64,000 bases of DNA from Planococcus halocryophilus (GCF_022489025.1 NZ_JAKVTG010000007.1:94297-158296); one strand, 5' to 3'; counted from the stretch's first letter, positions 17,992 through 27,098 are shown. Made by a program: numbers and translations. Notes: generated from the sequence alone by a model not told the origin.

Positions 17992-18876
17992 ATGAAAAAG
18001 ATCGTATTAGCTGGTGGCACAGGCTTTGTTGGACAATACTTAGAACAGAAGTTCACAGAACAAGGCTATAAAGTGATTATCATATCTCGACAGTCGGGAC
18101 ATTTGAATTGGTCAAATCATACTGGTATTGTCCATGCTTTGGAAGGCGCAGAAATGGTTGTCAATTTAGCTGGGAAGTCAGTAAATTGTCGTTATACAGA
18201 AGCCAACAAACGAGAAATTTTTGATTCGCGAATGGAAACGACAGAAGCGCTTGGCACAGCAATTTTAAACTGTGACAACCCGCCGCCGCTATGGATTAAT
18301 TCCAGCACATCGACGATTTACCGTCATGCGGAAGATCGTCCAATGACTGAGGCGAACGGTGAATTTGGCAGTGGGTTTTCAGTGGAGGTAGGCAAAGCGT
18401 GGGAGCAGGCACTGTTTTCTTTTAACTTGCCTACTACGCGCCAAGTAGCACTGCGATTATCAATAGTCCTTGGTAAAGGGGGCGGAGTTATGACGCCTTA
18501 TGAAAACATGGTGCGCTTTGGGCTCGGTGGTAAACAAGGAAATGGCAAGCAAATGTTTAGTTGGATTCACTTAGAAGATGTCTATAGAATCATCCTATTC
18601 GTACGTGACCATAACCAAATTAGCGGTGTGCTCAATACAACTTCCCCTGAACCCGTCACCAATCGCGAGTTTATGAAGCAATTGCGAATGACGATGGACC
18701 GCAAAGTGGGATTGCCTGCAACCGAATGGATGTTGAATATCGGAGCGGTAATGATTGGAACAGAACCAGAATTGATTTTGAAAAGTCGCTGGATTTTACC
18801 CGAACGACTAGAGCAATTCGATTTTCACTTTACTTATCCAACTATTGACAAAGCGCTTGAAAATATTCTTCACTAA
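17992..18876 (+). CDS. TIGR01777-family epimerase (YfhF/SulA-like NAD-dependent)
   Basis: 294 residues. An extended short-chain dehydrogenase fold: N-terminal nucleotide motif VLAGGTGFVGQYL, ALEGAEMVVNLAGKSVNCRY, then the C-terminal DUF1731 part (RKVGLPATEWMLNIGAVMIGTEPELILKSRWILPERL). The family is common in Bacillaceae with no established substrate. The catalytic region has SSTSTIYRHAED, a modified Ser-Tyr motif. RBS is the weak AGGTGG. A hairpin at 18897-18940 probably ends transcription. Confidence 0.8.
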   Translation: MKKIVLAGGTGFVGQYLEQKFTEQGYKVIIISRQSGHLNWSNHTGIVHALEGAEMVVNLAGKSVNCRYTEANKREIFDSRMETTEALGTAILNCDNPPPLWINSSTSTIYRHAEDRPMTEANGEFGSGFSVEVGKAWEQALFSFNLPTTRQVALRLSIVLGKGGGVMTPYENMVRFGLGGKQGNGKQMFSWIHLEDVYRIILFVRDHNQISGVLNTTSPEPVTNREFMKQLRMTMDRKVGLPATEWMLNIGAVMIGTEPELILKSRWILPERLEQFDFHFTYPTIDKALENILH

Positions 18877-18897
18877 CAGAATAAATAGATCTATAGC

Positions 18898-18942
18898 ACT
18901 AGGAAGTTCTTCATAAGGAGGATTTTTCTAGTGTTATTTATT
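18898..18942 (+). terminator. Weak hairpin after the epimerase gene
   Basis: CACTAGGAA and TTTCTAGTG pair around a loop of about 24 bases and are followed by TTATTTATTTTA. A possible terminator with imperfect T run. Confidence 0.45.
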
Positions 18943-19028
18943 TTATATGAAATAAATGCCTTCATTTCGAGATAATTGGGTTTAAGATAATCCTTTATAG
19001 GCAATGACTAAGTTAAGGGGGTGACGAA

Positions 19029-19292
19029 TTGACCATAGACGAACAATTGATGACTGGAATTTGCAATCGTGAAGAACAAGCTTTATCTGATTTGTACGAC
19101 CGTTACCACCGAATACTATGGAACATTGCACGTCAAAACCATCCAGATCAATCTGTCTGTGAACAACTCGTCACTCATGTGTTTCGAACAGTTTGGACAA
19201 AACCTCAAGACTTCATGCAAAACCGTCGACTGCTGGCGATGTTGATTGATTGTTGCCGGTCGCAAAGCATGGTTTCAAACAATAAAATATAA
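19029..19292 (+). CDS. Small sigma-70 region-2-like protein (ECF fragment)
   Basis: 87 residues from a TTG start preceded by AAGGGGGTGA. The pattern LMTGICNREEQALSDLYDRYHRILWNIAR..C..LVTHVFRTVWTKPQDF is that of sigma-70 region 2 of ECF factors, but there is no region 4 and the conserved A-E-D of the promoter-melting segment is altered (QSVCEQLVTHVF). It ends at a stop 30 residues after the domain, and a terminator follows at once, so it is not an evident frameshift. It may be a relic or a small regulator that competes for RNA polymerase. The gene is small; expression unproven. Confidence 0.55.
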   Translation: MTIDEQLMTGICNREEQALSDLYDRYHRILWNIARQNHPDQSVCEQLVTHVFRTVWTKPQDFMQNRRLLAMLIDCCRSQSMVSNNKI

Positions 19293-19300
19293 ACACTCAA

Positions 19301-19333
19301 AACAACTCTTTTTAATAAAGAGTTGTTTTTTTG
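19301..19333 (+). terminator. Terminator after the sigma-2-like gene
   Basis: Stem AACAACTCTTT / AAAGAGTTGTT with a five-base loop and T run. Confidence 0.85.
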
Positions 19334-19390
19334 TGAATCAATACTTCCAAGTTGACCACTCACTATAAAGAGAGTAGCTTATAGACAATA

Positions 19391-19404
19391 GTTCCATTTG
19401 GAAC
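19391..19404. promoter_or_regulatory. Palindromic site before the MarR gene, probable operator
   Basis: GTTCCATTTGGAAC is a palindrome (GTTCCAWWWGGAAC) 29 bases before the marR start, the usual place for MarR autoregulation. TTGACC at 19352 upstream may be the -35. Confidence 0.5.
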
Positions 19405-19432
19405 AGTTCAGAAATGAAAGATGGTGAAGCAC

Positions 19433-19897
19433 ATGAAAGAAAGAGAAACGTATATGCAATTGATGATGTCATTTGCCAATGTGCAAAAAAATATGGTGCG
19501 ATTTATTCAAAAGTCGGCTGCGGAAAAAGGCTTGTCAATTCCGCAATATTCGATTTTGATGACCATTTTTAATTGCAGCGAAATGACTCAAAAGACAGTC
19601 GCAGAAAAAACCTTTTTACCGAAAAGTACGTTGAGCCAAGCGGTAGATGGGCTTGTGAAAGAAGGATATCTTAACCGTCAACAAGTGGTGTGCAACCGCC
19701 GGGAAATGATGCTGTCACTGAGTGAACAAGGGCAACAGTTAGTAGATGAGTTCCATTTACAAGAAGACGGATTATACCAAGTGTTTAAATCAGCGAGTAA
19801 TCAATTTACTGCTGAACAAATGACAGAACTTCTAAATGCACACCAGAAAATTTCAACGTACTTAACAGAAGTCGAATTAGAGGTGACGACCAAATGA
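19433..19897 (+). CDS. MarR-family regulator
   Basis: About 154 residues. Winged-helix MarR: GLSIPQYSILMTIF, helix-turn-helix TQKTVAEKTFLPKSTLSQAVDGLVKEGYL and wing NRREMMLSLSEQGQQLV. The start at 19433 is preferred because GGTGA is five bases upstream; an ATG at 19421 is possible. The stop overlaps the ATG of the first ABC half-transporter (ATGA), so regulator and exporter form one operon, a common design in which the regulator represses a multidrug exporter and is released by its substrate. Confidence 0.88.
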   Translation: MKERETYMQLMMSFANVQKNMVRFIQKSAAEKGLSIPQYSILMTIFNCSEMTQKTVAEKTFLPKSTLSQAVDGLVKEGYLNRQQVVCNRREMMLSLSEQGQQLVDEFHLQEDGLYQVFKSASNQFTAEQMTELLNAHQKISTYLTEVELEVTTK

Positions 19898-21618
19898 TTA
19901 AAGTGCTAAAAAACTTGAGTCCGTATAAATGGATTGTCTGGGGCGTTGTAGCACTGGTTTTTGCTCAATCAATGGCAGAACTATTTTTGCCAACATTGAT
20001 GGCCGACATAATTGACAATGGCGTAGTAAAAGGCAACATTCCGTACATTTGGGAAATCGGTGGCTGGATGCTACTCGTTTCTGCAATCGGTGCTGTGGCA
20101 TCTGTTTTTGCTAGTTTTTATTCATCGAAAGCGGCGATGGGGCTAGGTCGTGATTTGCGGCAAAAAGTCTTTAAACACGTTGGGCAATTTTCACTTCAAG
20201 AATTTGATGAAGTCGGAACTGCCTCGCTAATTACCCGTACAACGAACGACATCAATCAAATTCAGCAAGTCACCATTATGATGTTGCGGATGGTTATTAG
20301 TGCACCCATTATGTTAGTCGGCGGGATCATTATGGCCGTTTCAAAAGATGCAAAATTGTCGCTAGTCATTATTGGCGCGATGCCGGTTTTGGTCATTGCT
20401 GTCATGCTGATTTTGAAATACGGGATTCCGTTGTTCCAACAAGTTCAAAAACGTCTGGATGGATTGAACTTGGTCGTGCGGGAAAACTTAACAGGCATTC
20501 GCGTTATTCGCGCGTTTAACCGCGAAACCGAAGAAAAAGCGCGTCTTCAAAAAGCCAATCGTGAATTGGCAGATGTGTCGATTCGCGTCAATAAAGTCAT
20601 GGCGTTTATGATGCCGACGATGATGTTGGTGATGAATATGACGGTTGTTGCTGTTATTTGGTTTGGTGGCATTCGTATTAGTAACGGAGCTATGCAAATT
20701 GGTGACTTGATGGCGTTTATTCAATACGTCATGATGATTATGTTTGCCTTACTGATGGCGTCATTTATGTTTGTAATGATTCCGCGGGCAGCTGTATCAG
20801 CGAAACGTATTAACGAAGTATTGGAAATGCAGCCAGCTTTTAAAGACGATGGCACGGCTAAAGCAGACCGCAGTCGTGGCACGCTGGAATTTGAAAACGT
20901 GACGTTCCATTATCCGGGAGCGGAAGAACCGGCATTGTCGAATATTAGTTTTACCGCAAAACCGGGTGAAATCACGGCGTTGATCGGTGGGACCGGTTCT
21001 GGTAAAACCACACTCGTTAATCTCGTGCCGCGTTTTTACGAAGCGAGTAGTGGGACCATCCGCGTGAACGGCGTCGATATACGCGAAGCTTCGCAACAAG
21101 AAGTTCGGTCGAAAATTGGCTTTGTGCCACAAAAATCTGTGCTGTTTACTGGAACCATTGCGGAGAATATTCGCTTTGGTAAACAAGATGCTAGCGATCA
21201 AGAAATGAAACAAGCTGCAAGCACCGCGCAAGCGACGGAGTTTATCGATCAAATCAAAGGTGGCTACACAGCGCCAATCGAACAAGGTGGTTCCAATTTA
21301 TCGGGCGGTCAAAAACAACGTTTATCAATTGCCCGCGCCTTGATTCGCAAACCAGATCTGTATATTTTTGATGATAGTTTCTCGGCATTGGATTTTAAAA
21401 CAGATGCCAAACTGCGGAGAGCGTTAAAAGATGAAACGAAAAACGCTACAGTGCTTCTTGTCGCGCAACGCGTCAGTACAGTTGTCGATGCAGATCGCAT
21501 CATCGTATTAGAAAAAGGCAAAATGGTCGGCATGGGCACGCATAAAGAATTGTTGGAATCCAACAAAGTTTATCGTGAAATTGCCTTATCACAGCTGTCA
21601 GAGGAGGAAATCGCATGA
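19894..21618 (+). CDS. ABC exporter half-transporter 1 (YfmC/LmrA-like, heterodimeric)
   Basis: 574 residues: six-helix exporter domain (residues 1-310) then nucleotide-binding domain with Walker A GGTGSGKTT, Q-loop VPQKSVLFTGTIAENI, signature LSGGQKQRLSIARAL and Walker B LYIFDDSFSALD. The residue after Walker B is Asp-Ser rather than Glu, a degenerate catalytic carboxylate, and the H-loop is VAQRVS instead of His. This is the non-canonical half of a heterodimeric exporter such as BmrC/BmrD type. It overlaps both neighbours by four bases. Confidence 0.9.
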   Translation: MIKVLKNLSPYKWIVWGVVALVFAQSMAELFLPTLMADIIDNGVVKGNIPYIWEIGGWMLLVSAIGAVASVFASFYSSKAAMGLGRDLRQKVFKHVGQFSLQEFDEVGTASLITRTTNDINQIQQVTIMMLRMVISAPIMLVGGIIMAVSKDAKLSLVIIGAMPVLVIAVMLILKYGIPLFQQVQKRLDGLNLVVRENLTGIRVIRAFNRETEEKARLQKANRELADVSIRVNKVMAFMMPTMMLVMNMTVVAVIWFGGIRISNGAMQIGDLMAFIQYVMMIMFALLMASFMFVMIPRAAVSAKRINEVLEMQPAFKDDGTAKADRSRGTLEFENVTFHYPGAEEPALSNISFTAKPGEITALIGGTGSGKTTLVNLVPRFYEASSGTIRVNGVDIREASQQEVRSKIGFVPQKSVLFTGTIAENIRFGKQDASDQEMKQAASTAQATEFIDQIKGGYTAPIEQGGSNLSGGQKQRLSIARALIRKPDLYIFDDSFSALDFKTDAKLRRALKDETKNATVLLVAQRVSTVVDADRIIVLEKGKMVGMGTHKELLESNKVYREIALSQLSEEEIA

Positions 21619-23441
21619 GCCAAATGGGACCTCCACATGGCGGGGCAAGCATGCCGCCGCAAAAAGCAAAAGATTTTAAAGGCACGTTCCGACGTCTTGT
21701 TTCGTATTTAAAACCACGTCGGAAAAAACTGGCAGCCGTCTTTTTAGTCGCCATTCTTAGTACCGTCTTCACGATTATTGGACCGAAAATTATGGGGATG
21801 GCCATCACTGAATTGTTCGAAGGGGCTTACGGTCAATTGCAAGGCGCACCAGGAGCGGGCATCGATTTTGGTGTTATTGGTCAGTTGCTCGCACTTCTTG
21901 CCGGATTGTATGTATTTAGTAGTTTGTTCAGCTATATCCAGCAATACATGATGTCGACAGTGGCGCAAGATACGGTCTATGATTTGCGTCAAGACGTCAA
22001 TAAAAAACTAGAAAAATTACCCCTCAAGTATTTTGATGGGCGAGCAAACGGCGAAACCTTAAGCCGTATGACCAACGACATCGACACAATTGGTAGCACC
22101 TTGCAACAAAGTTTGACGCAATTTATTACGTCGATTGTCACCATCATTGGGATTTTCGTCATGATGTTAACGATCAGTCCGTTGTTAACGTTAATTGCCG
22201 TCGTCACGTTGCCGTTGTCATTATTTGTGATCGGACCGATTTTGAAAAAATCTCAAAAGTATTTTGCGAGTCAACAAAAAAACCTTGGCCATTTAAATGG
22301 TCACGTGGAAGAAATGTATACGGGCCATCAAGTAGTTAAAGCGTTTGGACATGAAGCAAAATCCAACGAACAATTTGATGCAGTCAATGAAGAGCTATAC
22401 AACGCAGGGCGTAAAGCACAGTTTATCTCCGGAATCATCATGCCGATGATGACATTGATTGGGAACTTGAGTTATGTCTTGATTAGTATCGTTGGGGGTA
22501 TTTTAGTCACACAACGCGCGATTTCGATCGGGGATATTCAAGCTTTTATCACGTATTCCAAACAGTTTACGCAGCCGATTACGCAAACGGCGAACATCGC
22601 CAATATCGTTCAATCAACCATTGCCGCTGCGGAGCGCGTGTTTGAATTGCTGGATGAGGAAGAAGAAGTAAAAGAAGTGACAACTTCTGTTCTTGAGCGT
22701 GCGAAAGGCGCTGTCGCATTTAGAGATGTTGATTTTGGATATGGCAATGAGTTATTGATCGAAAAAATGAATATTGATGTTTCACCAGGACAAACGGTCG
22801 CCATTGTCGGACCAACCGGTGCTGGTAAAACCACTTTGATCAATTTACTCATGCGTTTTTACGAATTAAATGCCGGACGCATTTTGATAGATGGTCTAGA
22901 TTCGCGTGATATGTCGAGACATGAATTGCGCCAAAACTTTGGTATGGTTTTGCAAGACACATGGCTCTTTAACGGCACGATTCGCGACAATATTGCGTAC
23001 GGCAAAACCGGCGCCACAGAAGAGCAAGTCCGCGATGCGGCAAAAGCTGCACATGCCGATCACTTTATCCGCACGTTGCCAGACGGCTACGATACGATTT
23101 TAAATCAAGAAGTATCGAATATTTCACAAGGGCAAAAGCAGTTATTGACCATTGCTCGTGCGATTCTCGCCGATCCGCCAATTATGATTTTGGATGAAGC
23201 AACATCGAGCGTAGATACGCGGACGGAAATCTTTATCCAAAAAGCGATGAGTGAATTGATGGATGGCCGCACAAGCTTTGTCATTGCCCACCGCTTGTCG
23301 ACCATTAAAGACGCTGATTTGATTCTTGTCATGGATCAAGGGAAAGTCATCGAACAAGGCACGCATCAACAACTGCTCGATAAAGACGGCTTTTACGCCG
23401 ATTTGTATCAAAGTCAGTTTACAGCGAAATTGGCTGTTTAA
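21615..23441 (+). CDS. ABC exporter half-transporter 2 (canonical partner)
   Basis: 608 residues. The transmembrane domain is followed by a complete ATPase: Walker A GPTGAGKTT, Q-loop VLQDTWLFNGTIRDNI, Walker B IMILDEATSSVD with catalytic Glu, and H-loop VIAHRLSTI. The signature is ISQGQKQLLTIARAI. It pairs with the preceding half-transporter, giving one canonical and one degenerate ATP site. Start ATGA overlaps the upstream stop and follows GAGGAGG. Probable multidrug or lipid export. Confidence 0.9.
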   Translation: MSQMGPPHGGASMPPQKAKDFKGTFRRLVSYLKPRRKKLAAVFLVAILSTVFTIIGPKIMGMAITELFEGAYGQLQGAPGAGIDFGVIGQLLALLAGLYVFSSLFSYIQQYMMSTVAQDTVYDLRQDVNKKLEKLPLKYFDGRANGETLSRMTNDIDTIGSTLQQSLTQFITSIVTIIGIFVMMLTISPLLTLIAVVTLPLSLFVIGPILKKSQKYFASQQKNLGHLNGHVEEMYTGHQVVKAFGHEAKSNEQFDAVNEELYNAGRKAQFISGIIMPMMTLIGNLSYVLISIVGGILVTQRAISIGDIQAFITYSKQFTQPITQTANIANIVQSTIAAAERVFELLDEEEEVKEVTTSVLERAKGAVAFRDVDFGYGNELLIEKMNIDVSPGQTVAIVGPTGAGKTTLINLLMRFYELNAGRILIDGLDSRDMSRHELRQNFGMVLQDTWLFNGTIRDNIAYGKTGATEEQVRDAAKAAHADHFIRTLPDGYDTILNQEVSNISQGQKQLLTIARAILADPPIMILDEATSSVDTRTEIFIQKAMSELMDGRTSFVIAHRLSTIKDADLILVMDQGKVIEQGTHQQLLDKDGFYADLYQSQFTAKLAV

Positions 23442-23445
23442 AACG

Positions 23446-23476
23446 AAAAAAGGTCCACTGCGGTGGACCTTTTTTT
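23446..23476. terminator. Bidirectional terminator between exporter and CPBP genes
   Basis: AAAAAAGGTCCAC / GTGGACCTTTTTTT around a four-base loop; symmetric A and T runs serve both convergent genes. Confidence 0.9.
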
Positions 23477-24286
23477 ATTCAGAAATGGATTCTTTCTCTG
23501 TTGGCAACCCACGCGCGAGCCAGTAAATCGCACCCAGCATAAACAAGGCACTAACGACTAGCATGACTGTATTCGGCATGGCTTTCGTGTAGACATCTGT
23601 AAAGTTGAATATGGCAACCGACTCTGGCCACTTTGGAGCTAAAAACAGCGAAGCGGCCGCGAGTGAATTATTGATGATGTGCAAAAAAATCGGGACCAGT
23701 AAATTATTTGTGCGCAAATACAGGAGCGAAGCTATAACACCAAACAAAAATGCGCCGACCACATCAAGATGCAACACGCCAAACACTAAGCTGGAGATCA
23801 AAATTCCGCCCCATACCGAAGTTTTGCCGATCAAGCGTTTTAGCAACACGCCGCGGAACATAAATTCCTCGACCACCGGTGCCAAAATAGCGATGGTGAA
23901 AATCGTGAACGCAATATACCAAGGCGACTCGGGTAGCGGGATCTCTTCTAACAAAAAGTCGACAAGCCACGGAGCAAACGGTGCCAGCACATACAGCTGA
24001 AGCCAAACATGCTAAGCGAAAAAGCAATCGATACTGCCACTAACGCAAATAAAGTCGGCAACCATTTCTTGGTGCCCGTAAACGATAAGACGTTCCAAAT
24101 CGAGGCATTGTGTTTTTTAAAATAATAGCCAAAGTAAATTCCAGGGACGACGACATACATCACCAACTGGCTGACAACTTCAAACGCGATGACGCTGACA
24201 TTTAACAGAACCAACGTCACCATACTGACAACGGTTCCTATAACCGAATACAAAATCAAATAACGAGCTTTCATTTCTTCAAACAT
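23475..24286 (-). pseudogene. CPBP-family intramembrane protease, frameshifted
   Basis: Two overlapping frames together make one CPBP (Abi/CaaX) membrane protease. The upstream part begins MFEEMKARYLILYS at 24286 (RBS GGCGGTG) and runs to ...SIAFSLSMFG near 24008; the downstream part continues LQLYVLAPFAPWLVDF in the next frame with the metal-site motifs PVVEEFMFRG, FGVLHLD and IFLHIINNS intact. A one-base loss close to 24003 explains the break. It may be a real inactivation or a sequencing error. Intact relatives are multi-pass proteins of about 270 residues that cleave prenylated or other membrane substrates. Confidence 0.75.
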
Positions 24287-24443
24287 GGAGCACCGCCTTT
24301 TTTGGTGTCGTATTAGATTATACGAACGTGAACGCAGTAAGTTCCAAAAGACACTATTTTTCGACAATGAACAAAAAACAGCGTATGCTTAAGGTAGTTT
24401 ACCTGACCGCTAGAGCGGCGGGCAGAACGGAAGGATGATTTAC

Positions 24444-24617
24444 ATGGCATTTCTAGAAAAACTCAACCAATTCAAAGACAAGTCGATCGAAAAAGGCAGA
24501 ACCCATTGGGAAGAAAACAAAGACGACTACAAAGAAAAAGCCACGAACTACAAAGACAAAGCAATGGTCATGAAAGACGACGTTGCCAATAAAATAAAAG
24601 AAAAAACGAAAAAATGA
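24444..24617 (+). CDS. Small charged protein, LEA/CsbD-like
   Basis: 57 residues, MAFLEKLNQFKDKSIEKGR..., almost entirely Lys, Glu and Asp with repeated KDKA/KEKA blocks and no hydrophobic core, like small stress-induced CsbD- or LEA-type proteins. The ATG at 24444 is used because GGAAGG is nine bases upstream; the ATG at 24435 directly abuts that site. It has its own terminator. Function unknown. Confidence 0.6.
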   Translation: MAFLEKLNQFKDKSIEKGRTHWEENKDDYKEKATNYKDKAMVMKDDVANKIKEKTKK

Positions 24618-24624
24618 TTGATGG

Positions 24625-24660
24625 AGTAGCCAAGCTGGTAAAGCTTGGCTACTTTTTTTG
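24625..24660 (+). terminator. Terminator of the small charged protein gene
   Basis: A 12-bp perfect stem, AGTAGCCAAGCT / AGCTTGGCTACT, with a run of T. Confidence 0.9.
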
Positions 24661-24682
24661 TGGGGTTGATAGGGATGCTTGG

Positions 24683-24885
24683 TTTTACATGAAGTTTTGG
24701 AGTCTTTACCTGAACTTTTGAGAGTTATACATGAACTTTTGAGCTCTTTACCTGAACTTTTGGAGTTTTAACAAGGATGCGAGTTTTTACAAGAATTTTT
24801 GAAGTCTTAACATGAACTTTTGAGAGTTATACCTGAACTTTTCAGCTTTTTACCTGAACTTTTAGAATTTTAACAAGGATGCCAA
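24683..24885 (+). repeat. Degenerate 21-bp tandem repeat array, family R1, locus 3
   Basis: About nine units, for example TTTACCTGAACTTTTGAGAG and TTTACATGAAGTTTTGGAGTC, including two TTTTAACAAGGATGC units also seen at locus 4. It starts 23 bases after the previous gene's terminator, on the + strand. Confidence 0.85.
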
Positions 24886-24978
24886 TTTCCGTACGATAAT
24901 AAAAACAGAATACTCAGACTTTAAATCTCGCGCCATTCAAGCGATAATAGAAGAAAGGAAAAGAGCGGAGGTCATAAA

Positions 24979-26964
24979 ATGGATAAGACCAAGTTAATGG
25001 CAATTTTCTTTGCATTTATTCTTCTATTAACAGCGTGCCAGCAGGAGGAAGCGGAACCGACTCCTGAACAACCACGAGAAGAGCCAACTGAAACGGTTGA
25101 ATCACCGGAAGGACGGGTGGCCGATTTTATTGAGCTATGGAACAATGGTGACTTTCCTACGATGCACAGCACTTATTTAAATCAAGGCACGCAAACCGTT
25201 TACGGGGAAGCGAATTTTGTGACATGGCAACAAGAGTTGCACAAACAGCTTGGCGTTGAGAACATCAATGTCACGTACACAAAGCCTGACGAAGATGCCG
25301 AATGGAATCAAGACCAGCCGGCGGATTTCAAAATTAACGTGAGTTTTGATTCCATTGTGGGTCCGGTGGAATTTAATAAAACCTTGACCTTGCTTTATGA
25401 AGAGGAAGATTGGTTTGTGGAATGGGACCCGTCGTTTATTTTGCCGAATTTAGAGGCAGGGGACCAAGTGACGACTACTGTTGTTGAAGGGGCGCGCGGG
25501 GAAATTCTCGATCGCGATGGTAAAGCGATCGCATCGAATAGTGAAGGCTATGAAATTGGCGTAGTTCCTGAAAACTTCGATTTATCGAAAAAGCAACAAT
25601 TGGCGCAGTTGCTAGGGGTTACAGAAGAGACGATTGATGGCCGGCTCAATCAACCGTGGGTGCAGCCGCATTATTTAGTGCCGATTGCGCAAATCAAGGC
25701 AGACCAAGCGATACTGGATGAGCTATTTACCATTCGCGGTACCAAGCAAGAAAAAGTAGTGATGCGCAATTATCCGTACAACCGTGCTTTATCACACGTT
25801 ACCGGATATGTGGGCCCGATTACGGCTCAGCAACTAGCGGAGTGGAGTGGCCAAGGCTATACGACTGAAACCTTGGTAGGGCGACAAGGCTTAGAAGAAG
25901 TGTTGCAAGAGCGGCTACGCGGAAAAGCAGGCGGTCGCATTATTTTGAAAAAACAACGAGAAAACGCCGTGATCACCTCGGTCGAAAATAAACCCGTACC
26001 AGGCGAAACAGTTACGTTAACCATTGACGCCGAGTTGCAGAAAAAAATCTATACGGCGATGAAAGAACAACCGGGAGCAAGTGCAGCGATTGATCCGACG
26101 ACTGGTGAAACCTTGGCACTGGTCAGCTCACCGGGCTTTGACCCCAATGAATTTGTGCCAAACATCACCACGAGTCGATTCCAAGAACTTGCGAACGACC
26201 CGTTGCAGCCATTTTTCAATCGCTTTGCAGCCGTTTATACGCCGGGACAAGTAATCCAGCCAATTACCGCAGCCATTGGAATGGAAAGTGGTACGCTCGA
26301 TCCGGCAGAAGGAATGGACATCACCGGCAAGTCGTGGCAACGTTACCGCTCGTGGGGCGATTTTCGCATTACGCGACCGCGGGATGATATTAAAAATCCG
26401 ATTGATTTAAATAAAGCACTTGTTTACTCCGACTCGATTTACTTTGCCCAACAAGCACTGAATATCCAAGACAATGAGTTTCAAACAGGGTTGGAAAACT
26501 TCGGTTTTGGCGAAGAACTCGATTTTCCAATCGACTTGACAACGTCACGCATTTCAAAAGACGGCACATTTGGCTCCGAGGGGCAGCTTGCTGACACAGC
26601 ATCCGGCCAAGGTCAGATGCAAGTCAATATCTTGCACCTTGCCAATCTCTATAGCCCGATTTTGACGGACGGCAAACTGTACAAACCGACCTTGTATGTG
26701 AATGACGAAAAACCACAATTATGGAATGAAAACTTGTTGAGTGCTGCGAACGCTGAGATTTTACGGGAAAGCTTCAGCAATACCGGTGAACAACTTGGCA
26801 TTGAAATCGCTGGCAAAAGCGGTACAGCAAATGAAAGAGGCAAGCAGACAAAATGGTTCGTTGGTTACCAAGTATCAAATCCTAAGTTGATTGTTGCGAT
26901 GATGATCCAAGGCGACGAAAAAGTTGAGAAAATGGTGGAACAAGCTCTTGTTACAGAAGAATAA
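24979..26964 (+). CDS. PBP-like lipoprotein (MecA-N/class B fold) lacking the catalytic serine
   Basis: 661 residues. A signal peptide ends in the lipobox LTAC. A MecA N-terminal NTF2-like domain (about 45-150), a PBP dimerisation domain (GARGEILDRDGKAIASN) and a transpeptidase domain follow, as in B. subtilis PBP3. The active-site SxxK motif, expected as PGSTFKPITA, reads PGQVIQPITA (DNA 26232 onward), so both nucleophile and general base are missing. The second motif reads SDS instead of SxN; KSGT is intact. It should therefore be unable to acylate, and is probably a structural or regulatory pseudo-PBP. RBS GGAGG. The reading frame is intact, which argues against simple decay. Confidence 0.85.
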   Translation: MDKTKLMAIFFAFILLLTACQQEEAEPTPEQPREEPTETVESPEGRVADFIELWNNGDFPTMHSTYLNQGTQTVYGEANFVTWQQELHKQLGVENINVTYTKPDEDAEWNQDQPADFKINVSFDSIVGPVEFNKTLTLLYEEEDWFVEWDPSFILPNLEAGDQVTTTVVEGARGEILDRDGKAIASNSEGYEIGVVPENFDLSKKQQLAQLLGVTEETIDGRLNQPWVQPHYLVPIAQIKADQAILDELFTIRGTKQEKVVMRNYPYNRALSHVTGYVGPITAQQLAEWSGQGYTTETLVGRQGLEEVLQERLRGKAGGRIILKKQRENAVITSVENKPVPGETVTLTIDAELQKKIYTAMKEQPGASAAIDPTTGETLALVSSPGFDPNEFVPNITTSRFQELANDPLQPFFNRFAAVYTPGQVIQPITAAIGMESGTLDPAEGMDITGKSWQRYRSWGDFRITRPRDDIKNPIDLNKALVYSDSIYFAQQALNIQDNEFQTGLENFGFGEELDFPIDLTTSRISKDGTFGSEGQLADTASGQGQMQVNILHLANLYSPILTDGKLYKPTLYVNDEKPQLWNENLLSAANAEILRESFSNTGEQLGIEIAGKSGTANERGKQTKWFVGYQVSNPKLIVAMMIQGDEKVEKMVEQALVTEE

Positions 26965-26973
26965 AAATGAGCC

Positions 26974-27000
26974 AGGCAGAGGGTGCCTGGCTTTTTTAGT
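26974..27000 (+). terminator. Terminator after the PBP-like gene
   Basis: Stem GCCAGGCA / TGCCTGGC with a five-base loop and T run. Confidence 0.9.
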
Positions 27001-27001
27001 T

Positions 27002-27098
27002 GTTACATGAAGTTTTGAAGTTGTTATCAGCATATTTGAGTGCTATACATGAACTTTTGAACTCTTTACATGAACTTTTGGAGTCTTAACAAGGACAC
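27002..27098 (+). repeat. Degenerate 21-bp tandem repeat array, family R1, locus 4
   Basis: Five units (TTACATGAAGTTTTGAAGT... to TTAACAAGGACACCC) directly after the PBP-like gene's terminator, on the + strand. Confidence 0.8.
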
